This document shows, piece after piece, positions 1-9,612 of a stretch of DNA of 64,000 nt; within the stretch, counting starts at the first letter, position 1; the number at the start of each line of letters is the position of its first letter. The translations under genes and the position numbers were made by a program. Under the pieces are notes generated by a model that was not told where the DNA came from, searched no databases, and saw nothing but the letters and a program-made list of their open reading frames with translations. The stretch is from positions 1-64,000 of the forward strand of contig JALHLQ010000011.1 in assembly GCA_022844485.1 (NCBI GenBank), written 5' to 3'. This DNA is from Xanthobacteraceae bacterium (GTDB lineage: Bacteria > Pseudomonadota > Alphaproteobacteria > Rhizobiales > Xanthobacteraceae).

Positions 1-355
<355 letters not shown>

Positions 356-500
356 ATCGCTCTCATTTCCAGTGCCCGTCCCGGACGCCGCGTCCGAGAT
401 CCGGACAAAGAACCAGCTTGCTTTGCGGAGATCGACGACAGTTTCGGAATCTCTTTCCGTCCGCTGCCGTCCGTCTTCCGCCCTCTGTCCTTCGCCGGCT

Positions 501-616
501 TGGTGGTTCTAGCGGGGAGCCTGAACCCGTTCCCATCCCGAACACGGCCGTTAAACTCCCCAGCGCCGATGGTACTAAGTCTCAAGACTTGGAAGAGTAG
601 GTCGCTGCCAGGCCTG
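501..616 (+). rRNA. rrf: 5S ribosomal RNA
   Basis: 'ggtggttctagcggggagcctgaacccgttcccatcccgaacacggccgttaaactccccagcgccgatggtactaagtctcaagacttggaagagtaggtcgctgccag' matches 5S architecture. Ends approximate. Confidence 0.95.
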
Positions 617-651
617 CCAAGGACAGAATTCTTCACGATGATCTTGTCCAA

Positions 652-688
652 AACGCCGCCGCGGTTTTTCCACGGCGGCGTTTTTTTT
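652..688 (+). terminator. rho-independent terminator of rRNA operon
   Basis: AACGCCGCCG..CGGCGGCGTT stem followed by T-tract (AACGCCGCCGCGGTTTTTCCACGGCGGCGTTTTTTTT). Confidence 0.92.
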
Positions 689-831
689 GATCAATGGAAA
701 TCCCATCGCTTTAGCGCCGCATCCGTAGTCGCCCGCTCCGGAGGTTCCCGCAGGAACATCGGGCACGCCGCTGCATTTGTTTGTACGTCGGGCCTCGCAT
801 GAGGCCCTGCGCGCCAGGGCGGCTGATCGCA

Positions 832-1038
832 ATGAGCGACATCGGGCATCGACGCATCTCCAGGCCGCTTGTGCGAGACGACGAGGATTCGCCGGTTGCC
901 GATGCGGAACTCGAGCGCGTACTGGAAGAAGTTCCGCGTGGAACCTTCGCGCTCGTCGGCGCGGCGATGCTGCTTCTGCTCGCCGGCTACTTCTATGTCT
1001 ATCTCTTCGTCTTCCTGCCGCGCGGCATGGTGGGCTGA
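832..1038 (+). CDS. small single-TM cytochrome oxidase-associated subunit
   Basis: 68-aa ORF (MSDIGHRR...) with one hydrophobic helix (FALVGAAMLLLLAGYFYVYLFVFLPRG) immediately upstream of coxB. Confidence 0.6.
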   Translation: MSDIGHRRISRPLVRDDEDSPVADAELERVLEEVPRGTFALVGAAMLLLLAGYFYVYLFVFLPRGMVG

Positions 1039-1041
1039 GCC

Positions 1042-1581
1042 GTGCACGCAAGCGAACGCGAAATCCTCGGGCAGGAGCTGCGCTGGGCCGCCGTCGTAGC
1101 AGGGATCGTCGGCGTGGTGATGGTGGCCATCCTCTATGCCGGTCTGGCGCTGCGCACGAATCCGCCAAGCAATCTCGAGACCGTCGATCCGAAGACGCTG
1201 CACCTCACGGCCGAATTCTCGGAACCGAATCTCGGCACACGCGTCGAGCCGAACGGACAGGTCACGACGCGCATGGTGACTGCGCAGTTCGCCTTCGTGC
1301 CGCGCTGCGTGGTCGTTCCGGCAAACCGTCCGGTGACGCTGCGCTTCGCGACGCCCGACGTGATCCACGGCATTCTCGTCACCGGCACCAACGTCAACAC
1401 CATGGTGATTCCCGGCTTCGTCTCGCAGGTCCACACCGTGTTCACGCGCTCGGGGCAGCTTCTGATGCCGTGCCACGAGTATTGCGGGCTCGGTCACAGT
1501 CAGATGTGGGCGACGGTGAACGTGGTTCCTGAATCGGAGTTCAAGCCGGACGCAGATGGGAGGGCGAGCTGTGCTCCATAA
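1042..1581 (+). CDS. coxB: cytochrome c oxidase subunit II (ba3-type)
   Basis: N-terminal TM helix and CuA motif CHEYCGLGHSQM. Confidence 0.88.
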   Translation: MHASEREILGQELRWAAVVAGIVGVVMVAILYAGLALRTNPPSNLETVDPKTLHLTAEFSEPNLGTRVEPNGQVTTRMVTAQFAFVPRCVVVPANRPVTLRFATPDVIHGILVTGTNVNTMVIPGFVSQVHTVFTRSGQLLMPCHEYCGLGHSQMWATVNVVPESEFKPDADGRASCAP

Positions 1582-3193
1582 CGCGAGAGGGCTGACGCTC
1601 GCGCACATGTGGGTGGCGTTTGCGACCTTTGCGCTCGCGGCCGTGCTCGGCGCCTGGCAGATGTGGGCGCGAACGCCGCTTGGCGCGCCGTTCCACACGC
1701 CCGACAACTACTTCACGTCGGTCACAGCGCACGGCGTGATCATGGCCTATGTGCTGACAACCTTCTTCATCATGGGGTTCGGGTACTATGTGGGGGCCAC
1801 CGCGCTCGATCGGCCGATTCCCGGCAAAACCTGGGCTTGGGTCGGCTATGCGCTCGCGGTGATCGGCACCGTCATGGCGGCCATCACGATCCTGAGCGGC
1901 CGTGCCTCGGTGCTCTACACGTTCTACCCGCCGCTCGTAGCAAGCCCATTCTTCTATATCGGCCTCGTTCTGGTCGTGGCCGGATCATGGATCTGGTGCG
2001 TGATCATGATCGTGGCGATGCTGCAATGGAAGCGCGCGCAGCCTGGCGAACCTGTGCCGCTCGCGATGTTTGCGACTGTCGCGAACGCGGTGCTGTGGCT
2101 ATGGACCACGGTCGGCGTCAGCGCCGAGCTCGTGTTCCAGGTCATCCCGGCGGCGCTCGGCTTCAACCAGATGATGGATGTGGGACTTTCGCGCACGCTG
2201 TTCTCGTGGACGTTGCACGCGATCGTCTATTTCTGGCTGATCCCGTCCTACATCGCCTTCTACACGATGGCGCCGCAAGCGGCGGGCGGACGGCTCTACA
2301 GCGACACGATGGGACGGCTCACCTTCATCCTGTTCCTGATCTACAGCCTGCCGGTCGGGCTGCATCATCTCTTCATGGATCCCGAGCATTCGACCGGCTT
2401 CAAATTCCTGCAAGCCACGCTGACGGCACTCGTCGCTGTGCCGACCTTGCTCACCGGCTTCACCATCACCGCTTCTTTCGAGATCGCCGGCCGTTTGCGC
2501 GGCGGCCGCGGCTGGTTCGGCTGGATCGGCGCGCTGCCGTGGGAGCGGCCGATGGTGCTCGCGACCGGGCTTGCCTTCGTCATGCTGTTCTGGGGCGGGG
2601 GCGGCGGGCTCGTGAACATGAGCTTCGGCATGAACGCGCTGATCCACAACACGTCCTGGGTCACGGCGCACTTCCATCTCATCTTCGGCGGCACCGCGGT
2701 GATCATGTATTTCGCCATCGCCTATGCGATCTGGCCGCGCCTCACGGGGCGTCCGGCGCTGTCCGTGTCGCACCAGCGCCTGCAGCTCTGGCTCTGGTTC
2801 ATCGGCATGATGGTGATGACGCTGCCTTGGCATTGGCTCGGGCTGCAGGGGCAGTGGCGGCGCGTCGCGCAGTTCGACTACACGAACCCGATCATCGCGT
2901 CGTGGGGTCCATGGGTCATCGTCTCCTTCCTTGGCGGTCTGATCTTGCTTGCGAGCGCGTTCCTCTTCATCTGGAATCTGGCGAGCTTCCACCGTCGGGA
3001 AGCGGCGGTGCCGATGCCGGCGATGCGCTATGCGCTGGCGGTACATCCCCCTGGGCGATTGCCCGCGGCGCTGAACGGGTTCGCGCTCTGGAACGTCTTC
3101 GTGCTCGTCTTGATGGTGATCGCCTACGGCTATCCGATCGCACAGTTCTTCATCCTGCAGCCGCCGGAAGCGGTGGTGCATCGCGTGGACTGA
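1571..3193 (+). CDS. coxA: cytochrome c oxidase subunit I (ba3-type)
   Basis: Multi-TM heme-copper oxidase subunit I with HxxxHH-like motifs (TSWVTAHFHLIFGG; VGLHHLFMDPEHSTGFK). Likely GTG start at 1571 with upstream SD; ORF extends to 1556. Confidence 0.9.
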   Translation: MLHNARGLTLAHMWVAFATFALAAVLGAWQMWARTPLGAPFHTPDNYFTSVTAHGVIMAYVLTTFFIMGFGYYVGATALDRPIPGKTWAWVGYALAVIGTVMAAITILSGRASVLYTFYPPLVASPFFYIGLVLVVAGSWIWCVIMIVAMLQWKRAQPGEPVPLAMFATVANAVLWLWTTVGVSAELVFQVIPAALGFNQMMDVGLSRTLFSWTLHAIVYFWLIPSYIAFYTMAPQAAGGRLYSDTMGRLTFILFLIYSLPVGLHHLFMDPEHSTGFKFLQATLTALVAVPTLLTGFTITASFEIAGRLRGGRGWFGWIGALPWERPMVLATGLAFVMLFWGGGGGLVNMSFGMNALIHNTSWVTAHFHLIFGGTAVIMYFAIAYAIWPRLTGRPALSVSHQRLQLWLWFIGMMVMTLPWHWLGLQGQWRRVAQFDYTNPIIASWGPWVIVSFLGGLILLASAFLFIWNLASFHRREAAVPMPAMRYALAVHPPGRLPAALNGFALWNVFVLVLMVIAYGYPIAQFFILQPPEAVVHRVD

Positions 3194-3196
3194 CGC

Positions 3197-4057
3197 ATGA
3201 GCGCCGAATCGCACCCTCGCGTCTTGGACCAGCGCTGGCGCGTATGGGCCAGCGTCGCCATCGGAGGTGCCGTGCTGTTCGGCGCCCTTGTCGGCTTCGT
3301 GATCCTGCCGGTGCTGCAGGGGCGACAAGCGGGTGTCGACGCCTGGACCGCCTTCTGCCGGGCAATTGGCGTTGCGCCGGGTTCGCCGGCGATGCCGCAG
3401 CCTTCCATGACAGCGCCGGCGCAGCCCGTCTCGCAGGTCGCCTGGACGCCCGACATCATCAACGGATTGCATTCGGCGGATCGCGCTGCGGGGCAGAAGA
3501 TCGCCGCCGAGGTTTGTGTCGCCTGTCACGGCGAGACCGGGATATCCGCGAATCCGCAATGGCCGCATCTCTCCGGGCAGTCGGCTTTCGCGATCTACAA
3601 GCAGTTGCACGACTACAAGAGCGGTGCGCGCGTCAACGAGCAGATGACGCCGGTGGTGCAGGATCTGACCGAGCGGCAGATGGTGGACGTGGCCGGCTAC
3701 TATGCCAACCTCGCGCGCGGGACCCTCGATCCGCAGACCACGTGGGTGACCTACGAAAATATTCGACGGCTGGTCGAAGAAGGCGATCCGGCGCGAGGCA
3801 TTGCAGCGTGCGCCTCTTGTCATGGCGCGCGGGCCGGCGGACCGATCGAAACCCCGACGCTGACGGGCCAGCGTCGCGAGTACCTGGTCGCGCAACTGCA
3901 GGCCTATGCCTCGGGGCAGCGCAGCAATGACGTGTATCGCCGCATGCGCGGTCTCTCGGCGCAGTTGAAACCCGAGGAGATCGAGGGCCTGGCCGCCTAT
4001 TACGCGGCCGCGCGCGGACTCGAGCCGCAAGCTGCAAGGTCATCGGGCGAGCGCTGA
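3197..4057 (+). CDS. diheme cytochrome c
   Basis: Two CxxCH motifs (CVACH, CASCH) and N-terminal TM anchor; follows coxA. Confidence 0.88.
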   Translation: MSAESHPRVLDQRWRVWASVAIGGAVLFGALVGFVILPVLQGRQAGVDAWTAFCRAIGVAPGSPAMPQPSMTAPAQPVSQVAWTPDIINGLHSADRAAGQKIAAEVCVACHGETGISANPQWPHLSGQSAFAIYKQLHDYKSGARVNEQMTPVVQDLTERQMVDVAGYYANLARGTLDPQTTWVTYENIRRLVEEGDPARGIAACASCHGARAGGPIETPTLTGQRREYLVAQLQAYASGQRSNDVYRRMRGLSAQLKPEEIEGLAAYYAAARGLEPQAARSSGER

Positions 4058-4079
4058 TCTCCCTAACATTTTGTTCTGC

Positions 4080-4127
4080 GCGTGATCTTTGCGAAAACCG
4101 GCATCCACTTTCGCGATCACGCGCTAG
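4080..4127. repeat. palindromic intergenic repeat (family with ACCGG..CCACTT core)
   Basis: GCGTGATC tttgcgaaaaccggcatccactttcgc GATCACGC gCTAG; the core resembles the elements at 44949-44997 and 55803-55907. Confidence 0.65.
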
Positions 4128-5143
4128 TTCTTCGCCGGCGCGTCGAACAGCTTGCCGAAGCGTTCCGCGTCCCGGCGGATGATGCTGTCGAATTCCCCGG
4201 CTGCGGTGGCGCTGATCACCACACCCTGCTGTTCGAAGCGCGCGCGGAGGTCGGATTGGCCGAGGACGTCGACGAGATCCTGATGGATCTTGGCCAGGAC
4301 AGGCTTCGGCGTTCCCGCGGGCGCCATGATGCCGAACCAGGCATCATACTCGAAATTCGGCAGGCCTGCTTCTTTGAAGGTCGGGACATTGGGAAGGCCG
4401 GGAAGCCGCTTGTCGCCCGTCACTGCCAGCCCGCGCAGCTTGCCGGATTGGATCAAATCCCCGCCGACGTTGAAGAACGTGAAGGCCATGGCCGTGTCGC
4501 CGCGCAGCACGCTGGTCTGCGCTTCAGGCAGCCCGCGATAGGGAACGTGAACGATATCCGTACCGGTCGCCTGCTTCAGCGTTTCGGCGGCAAGTCCGGT
4601 CGTGCTGCCCAAGCCGGCAGAGCCATAGTTCAGTCCACCGGGTTTCGCCTTGGCCGCTGCGATGAGATCGTTCACGGTCGTGGTCTTGGACTCCGGCGGA
4701 GCGATGAGGATGACCGGCATCACGGCGACCCGGGAAATGCCGGCGAAATCCTTGAGCGGATCGAAGCTCAATTCCTTATTGATCTTGTTGACGATCGTGT
4801 GCCCGTTTGAGGTGAGCATCAGCGTATAGCCGTCCGGCGTGGACTTCGCGACGCTCGTCGTGCCGGCGATGCCTGGCCGATTTTCGACGACGACCTGCTG
4901 CTTCCACTTGTCGGTCAGGCGCTCAGATATGGCGCGCGCCAGGATGTCGGTCATGCTCCCGGGCGAAAACGGCACGATCATGCGCACGGTCTGACTCGGA
5001 AAAGTCGGTGTCTGCGCCAGAGCCGAGGCCGGAAAGGCCAACGCAATGGCAGCAGCAATGCCCAGTTCTGTGAGTGACTTCATTGGTTTCCTCCGCTTTG
5101 GCCGGTATTCATGCCGCCTGCGGTGCGCGGGCGCAATAGGCAT
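4124..5143 (-). CDS. Bug family tripartite tricarboxylate transporter substrate-binding protein
   Basis: Signal peptide, then FPSQTVRMIVPFSPGSMTDILARAISERL...NRPGIAGTTSVAKSTPDGYTL, typical Bug/TctC. Start likely at the internal Met MKSLTELGIAAAIALAFPASALAQ. Confidence 0.88.
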   Translation of the reverse strand: MPIAPAHRRRHEYRPKRRKPMKSLTELGIAAAIALAFPASALAQTPTFPSQTVRMIVPFSPGSMTDILARAISERLTDKWKQQVVVENRPGIAGTTSVAKSTPDGYTLMLTSNGHTIVNKINKELSFDPLKDFAGISRVAVMPVILIAPPESKTTTVNDLIAAAKAKPGGLNYGSAGLGSTTGLAAETLKQATGTDIVHVPYRGLPEAQTSVLRGDTAMAFTFFNVGGDLIQSGKLRGLAVTGDKRLPGLPNVPTFKEAGLPNFEYDAWFGIMAPAGTPKPVLAKIHQDLVDVLGQSDLRARFEQQGVVISATAAGEFDSIIRRDAERFGKLFDAPAKN

Positions 5144-5218
5144 GCGACCGCCCGGCTTTTCATGGAGTGAAACGCCCTGGGCAACAGCATCCGCGGCTTG
5201 GGATGTCGCCCCCGGGCC

Positions 5219-5842
5219 TCAGGCCGAGGCCGCGCGCACGAAGGCTCGCGCGGCTTGCGCGACCTCGGCGGGGCTGCGGCCGGGCTGATACAAGGCAGAT
5301 CCGATCCCGAATCCGTCGGCGCCGGCCTCCCGATAGGCTGGAATATTGACAGGCGTAATCCCGCCCACCGGCAGCAGCTTCTGCTCACGGGGTATCACTG
5401 CGCGCAGCGCCTTGACCACCTGGGGTCCGATCATCTCAGCGGGAAAGAGCTTGACGGCATGGGCGCCGAGTGCGCGCGCTGCAAAGATTTCGCTCGGAGT
5501 CACGACCCCCGGCATCGGCACCAGGCCGCGGGTCAAGGCCGCTCGCACCACGGCGGGATCGAAATGCGGGCTGACGACAAGGCGGCCGCCGGCGCGCGCC
5601 ACCGCATCCACGTCCTCCTGACTGAGAACGGTCCCCGCGCCGACAAGGGCTTGCGCACCGAATTGATTTTCAAGTCTGCGGATACTGTCCAGCGGCTCCG
5701 GCGAGTTCAGCGGCACCTCGATGATACGGAAGCCGGCGTCGATCAGCGCTTGTCCGACCGGGACTGCTTCATCCGGCGTCAGACCACGCAGAATGGCCAC
5801 AAGCGGGCAGGTGCGAAGCGCCTGGTCGAGCGTCAAAGCCAT
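5219..5842 (-). CDS. dgoA: 2-dehydro-3-deoxy-6-phosphogalactonate aldolase
   Basis: KDPG/KDPGal aldolase family (VAILRGLTPDEAVPVGQALIDAGFRIIEVPLNSPEP; VGAGTVLS; HAVKLFPAE); overlaps the dgoK-like gene. Confidence 0.88.
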   Translation of the reverse strand: MALTLDQALRTCPLVAILRGLTPDEAVPVGQALIDAGFRIIEVPLNSPEPLDSIRRLENQFGAQALVGAGTVLSQEDVDAVARAGGRLVVSPHFDPAVVRAALTRGLVPMPGVVTPSEIFAARALGAHAVKLFPAEMIGPQVVKALRAVIPREQKLLPVGGITPVNIPAYREAGADGFGIGSALYQPGRSPAEVAQAARAFVRAASA

Positions 5843-6729
5843 GTCAGCAATCTCGCGATTTCGATCAGGCCCTTCACCGTCGCGTCCTGCGGACCGCGCA
5901 CCGCCTTTCTCCTCAAAGCGGAAAACGCGGCCAGGTATCGGTCGACAAGCGCGGCCGCGCCGAAGACGAGCGGCGCCTCGTCGTGCAGCCCCAGCAAATT
6001 CCGAGCCGACGCCACTTCGCAGCCGATCAGGATGCCGGAAATATAGCTCGCGATGGCGTTGGGAGCGAGCTTGTCGGCTAGCGAGAGCGCGCGCGCTCCG
6101 AACAGTTCATGCGTCAGTGTGCCGAGCGCGGCTGCGCGCGCTCCGGCTTCGACGCCGCGCAAGAACGCCGCCTCGTCATGGTCGCGCCCTTTGACCATCC
6201 TCCCGAGGATCGAGTGGTCGAGCAGCACCGCAAAGAGTTCGCCCGTCATGAAGGTGGCGAAATGACGGATCGCCCCGCCCTCGACGAGCGCCCATTTCGA
6301 ATGCGTGCCGGGATGCAGCGCGAGCCCTTCGTCCATGACTCCGAGAATCTGCGTCTCCTCTCCGCGCATCACGTCGTGAATTCCCCCCGAGATGTTCACG
6401 CCGGGAATGAAACCGATGCGGACGCCGTCGGCGAGCCGGCGCTGCACGACGTTCGCGGCGAGCGCGGCGCGCGAGGCGGGGCAGGGGACGTAGGGTGTCT
6501 CAACCCAGCCCTGCCGGCTTGTGATCATGCCAGAGGCGATGCAGGGGATCGCGGGGTCAAGCCAGTCACCGATATTGTCGCGCAGCTTCTCTTCGAACCG
6601 GCCCTCCTTCACCGTAAGAATGCCGTCCTGGGTGCGTCGCAAATCGAGCACCCGGCCCTCGCGATCCAGCCTGCGGGCGCGGAAACTCGACGTGCCCCAG
6701 TCGAGAGCGATGAGTCTGGTTTCGGCCAT
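5833..6729 (-). CDS. dgoK: 2-dehydro-3-deoxygalactonokinase
   Basis: DgoK family: LIALDWGTSSFRARRLD...GMITSRQGWVETPYVPCPA...HPGTHSKWALVEGG. Confidence 0.88.
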   Translation of the reverse strand: MAETRLIALDWGTSSFRARRLDREGRVLDLRRTQDGILTVKEGRFEEKLRDNIGDWLDPAIPCIASGMITSRQGWVETPYVPCPASRAALAANVVQRRLADGVRIGFIPGVNISGGIHDVMRGEETQILGVMDEGLALHPGTHSKWALVEGGAIRHFATFMTGELFAVLLDHSILGRMVKGRDHDEAAFLRGVEAGARAAALGTLTHELFGARALSLADKLAPNAIASYISGILIGCEVASARNLLGLHDEAPLVFGAAALVDRYLAAFSALRRKAVRGPQDATVKGLIEIARLLTWL

Positions 6730-6824
6730 GCGTGTGCGGGCGGGGTTCTGTCTAGTTCCTGCCCGAACGGAACGCCCGCCCGGGCGTTGAAGTTCATTCT
6801 CACAACGTATTCATCCCGAAGAGG

Positions 6825-7265
6825 ATGCACATGGTCATTACGCGGGACACGACGCCGCCGGAAATCTCCTTGTCCACCGAGCAGGTGTGTTTCTTGATCG
6901 TCAAGGCGCGGGAGTTCGACGTCAAGGACGTGGTCACGATCCCGGATCCCGCGTCCAATGCTGCCGATGACGGCATGGCTGGCGTGCTGGAAGATCACGG
7001 GGACGACCCGACGCGGGCGGAGTTCGTTGCTTTCGTCGATGCCCTCTCGGTGGACGAGCAGGTAGAGCTTGTCGCCCTCGCCTGGCTCGGGCGGGGCGAT
7101 TCCGGGATTGAAGAATGGGCCGAGTTGCGCGCCGAGGCGGCGCGGCAGCACAATCGGCGGACTGCGGCATATCTGCTGGGCATGCCTTTGTTGGCCGATT
7201 ACCTCGAAGAAGGCCTGTCGACGTTCGGCCGCTCCTGTGTGGACGAGGAGATCGGGCGGCTCTGA
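6825..7265 (+). CDS. DUF3775 domain protein
   Basis: LSTEQVCFLIVKAREFDVKD...DDPTRAEFVAFVDALSVDEQVELVALAWLGRGD pattern of DUF3775. Confidence 0.75.
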   Translation: MHMVITRDTTPPEISLSTEQVCFLIVKAREFDVKDVVTIPDPASNAADDGMAGVLEDHGDDPTRAEFVAFVDALSVDEQVELVALAWLGRGDSGIEEWAELRAEAARQHNRRTAAYLLGMPLLADYLEEGLSTFGRSCVDEEIGRL

Positions 7266-7267
7266 CG

Positions 7268-8599
7268 CTACTCGGCCGGAGCTGTGGTTCGCCGCTGCAG
7301 GAAGAGGAGCGGCGTCCCCGCGAGCAGCACCACGATCCCGAGAATCGAGCCGATCCCAGCATAGGCAAGGCTCGAATAGAACATCCAGGCACAAGCCGCG
7401 GCCAGAACAGCCGGCGTGAACGGATAGAACGGGACGCGGAACGGCCGTTCCCGGTCCGGATCGGTCCGGCGGAAGACGTAGACCGACACGGCCACGAGCA
7501 GCATGAACAACCAGAACACGGGGGCGGTGTAGGCGACCATGGCCTCAAAGCCGTCGCGCGTGACAGCGCCGAAAAGCACGAGCACGACCGAAATCGCGCC
7601 CTGCACGAGAAGCGCATTGACGGGATTACGCCCCCTGGTCTCCCAGGCGCCGAGCTTGCGCAAGAGCGGCACGTCGCGGCCCAGGGCATAATAGGAGCGC
7701 GCGCCGGTAAACACGGTTCCGTTCAGCGTGCTGAGCGCCGTGCAGCACACGATGAGACTGAGCAGGATCGCGCCGGGGTTGCCGGCGACGGCGCGCATCA
7801 AATCGGCGCCGACGGCATCGCTCGTCCGCAAGCCCTGAAGGCCCAATACGTTCAGGTAGGCCACGTTGATCAACACATAGAGCAGAACGATGATGGCGAC
7901 GCCGAGCACCAGCGTCCGCGCCATATTCCGCCGCACGTCGCGCAATTCGCCCGAGAGATAGGCTGCCTCGTTCCAGCCGCCATAGGTCAGCAGGATGAAT
8001 ACCATCGCGAGTCCGGCCGCTCCCCACCCAACATCCTTCGCGACCGCTGGGGCCGGAGCGGTGGCGGTCGCTAGAAAACCGGCGAAGACGACGGCAAGGA
8101 CCGCGAGCACCGTGAGCGCGCTGAACACGAGCTGCATCCACTTGCCTTGCGGGGTCCCGACCAGGTTGACAGCTGTAACTGCGATCACCCCGAGCACCGC
8201 ATAGACCGAGGTGCCGTAGGAGCCGAGCGGAATAAGCTGGTTCGCGTACTCGCCGAACACGAAAGCGACGGCTGCAATGGCGCCTGTCTGGATCACCGTC
8301 CCGCGCGCCCAGGCAAAGAACAGCCCGACCGATTGGCCATAGGCGCGGGTGAGAAAATGATACTCGCCGCCTGCATGCGGGTGCATGCTGCCGAGCTCGG
8401 CGTAGCACAGCGCGCCGGCAATGGTGATCAGGCCGCCGAGAAGCCACAGGCCGATAAACGCGCCTTCGCTCCCGACATTGGCCGCGACCAGCGACGGCGT
8501 CTTAAAAATGCCGATACCGACGACGATGCCGACGAGCATCGCGACGCCATCCACGACCGTCAGGTTTGCGCCGGGTGCTCCCGGATTGCGCTCCGCCAT
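7268..8599 (-). CDS. APC family amino acid permease
   Basis: GIVVGIGIFKTPSLVAANVGSEGAFIGLWLLGGLITIAGALCYAELGSMHP; about 12 TM helices. Confidence 0.88.
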   Translation of the reverse strand: MAERNPGAPGANLTVVDGVAMLVGIVVGIGIFKTPSLVAANVGSEGAFIGLWLLGGLITIAGALCYAELGSMHPHAGGEYHFLTRAYGQSVGLFFAWARGTVIQTGAIAAVAFVFGEYANQLIPLGSYGTSVYAVLGVIAVTAVNLVGTPQGKWMQLVFSALTVLAVLAVVFAGFLATATAPAPAVAKDVGWGAAGLAMVFILLTYGGWNEAAYLSGELRDVRRNMARTLVLGVAIIVLLYVLINVAYLNVLGLQGLRTSDAVGADLMRAVAGNPGAILLSLIVCCTALSTLNGTVFTGARSYYALGRDVPLLRKLGAWETRGRNPVNALLVQGAISVVLVLFGAVTRDGFEAMVAYTAPVFWLFMLLVAVSVYVFRRTDPDRERPFRVPFYPFTPAVLAAACAWMFYSSLAYAGIGSILGIVVLLAGTPLLFLQRRTTAPAE

Positions 8600-8618
8600 G
8601 CTCTGCTCCCAACAAGCA

Positions 8619-8648
8619 AGCCGGACCCTCGACAGTGACGGTCCGGCT
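8619..8648 (-). terminator. candidate transcription terminator / attenuating hairpin
   Basis: AGCCGGACC..GGTCCGGCT 9-bp perfect stem between the methyltransferase stop and the permease start; only weak T-tract. Confidence 0.5.
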
Positions 8649-8667
8649 GTCACAACAAGAGTCGAAT

Positions 8668-9471
8668 TCAGGAGGCGCGCGTTGCGCTCCAGTTGGCGCC
8701 TTGCATGGTTTTGCCGTCGACGCGGCCCTTGAGCGTCGTCGGCCCACCCTCGGTCTCAAGCACCAATTCGATGTCGGCTCCGCGGAGCCGTCCGCTCTTC
8801 ACCGGCACCTCACGCCCGTTGACCGTGGCTTTCCCGGTGAGCATCTGGAACTGCTGCTGGAGGTCGAGCGCGATCTTGCGCTCGCCGGCTTCGACATTCC
8901 ACCGTCCTTCGACCTTCGCAGGAACCCACCACATATAGACGCTGCGCCCGTTGACCGTGTCGCGTTGGTCCGGTTCCCATTCGCCCATGTCGAAGGCATG
9001 AGAGACGACGCGAGTTCCCGGCCGGAGTTCGTCGAGGATGCGGGGGCGCAGCTGACGGTTGACGGTTTGCAGCAGGTACATCGTCAAGACGTTCGCCTTG
9101 CTGATGTCGGTCTGGAAGAGATTGCGCTGCTCGAAGGTGACGCGGCCTTCAACGCCGGCCTTCTTGGCGTTCTCACGCGCTTCGGCGATGCGGTCCGGAT
9201 CGATGTCGACCCCGAAGGCGGTCGCGCCGCGCTTGGCCGCCGCAATCGCGATGCGGCCGTCGCCGGAGCCGAGATCGATGACGTAGTCATCCTTGCTCAC
9301 ATTGGTCAGCTCGAGCATCCGATCGACCACTTCGGGAGGCGTCGGAACATAGGGCACGTCGAGCCTCACCGCATTCTGCGCGTAAGTTGCCGCCAGCAGG
9401 CTCGCCCAAATCAAGCCTGTGAAGGCGACGTGCGAAGGGTACAACCGAAACGTCCGGGCCATGAGTTTCAT
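8668..9471 (-). CDS. predicted exported class I SAM-dependent methyltransferase
   Basis: N-terminal hydrophobic signal (FTGLIWASLLAATYAQ), then motif I YVIDLGSGDGRIAIAAAKRGATAFGVDIDP. Confidence 0.78.
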   Translation of the reverse strand: MKLMARTFRLYPSHVAFTGLIWASLLAATYAQNAVRLDVPYVPTPPEVVDRMLELTNVSKDDYVIDLGSGDGRIAIAAAKRGATAFGVDIDPDRIAEARENAKKAGVEGRVTFEQRNLFQTDISKANVLTMYLLQTVNRQLRPRILDELRPGTRVVSHAFDMGEWEPDQRDTVNGRSVYMWWVPAKVEGRWNVEAGERKIALDLQQQFQMLTGKATVNGREVPVKSGRLRGADIELVLETEGGPTTLKGRVDGKTMQGANWSATRAS

Positions 9472-9612
9472 CCTTTACCACCACAATCCGGTATGAAAAC
9501 GTCGATCGGGCACGGGTTCAGCGGCACCGATCCCGCGCGACGAGAGACAAGCATGCCCTCACCGAACGATCCGCGCCCTTATACGGTATCGTCGGGCGGG
9601 CCGCGCCTTCGA

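Noticed and set aside
1609-3930. 773-aa plus-strand ORF in an alternate frame of coxA/cytochrome c
   Set aside because: Arg/His-rich out-of-frame translation of conserved genes; not a real protein.
2099-4030. 643-aa minus-strand ORF across the cox operon
   Set aside because: His/Arg/Asp-rich nonsense composition and complete overlap with conserved coxA and cytochrome c frames; shadow ORF.
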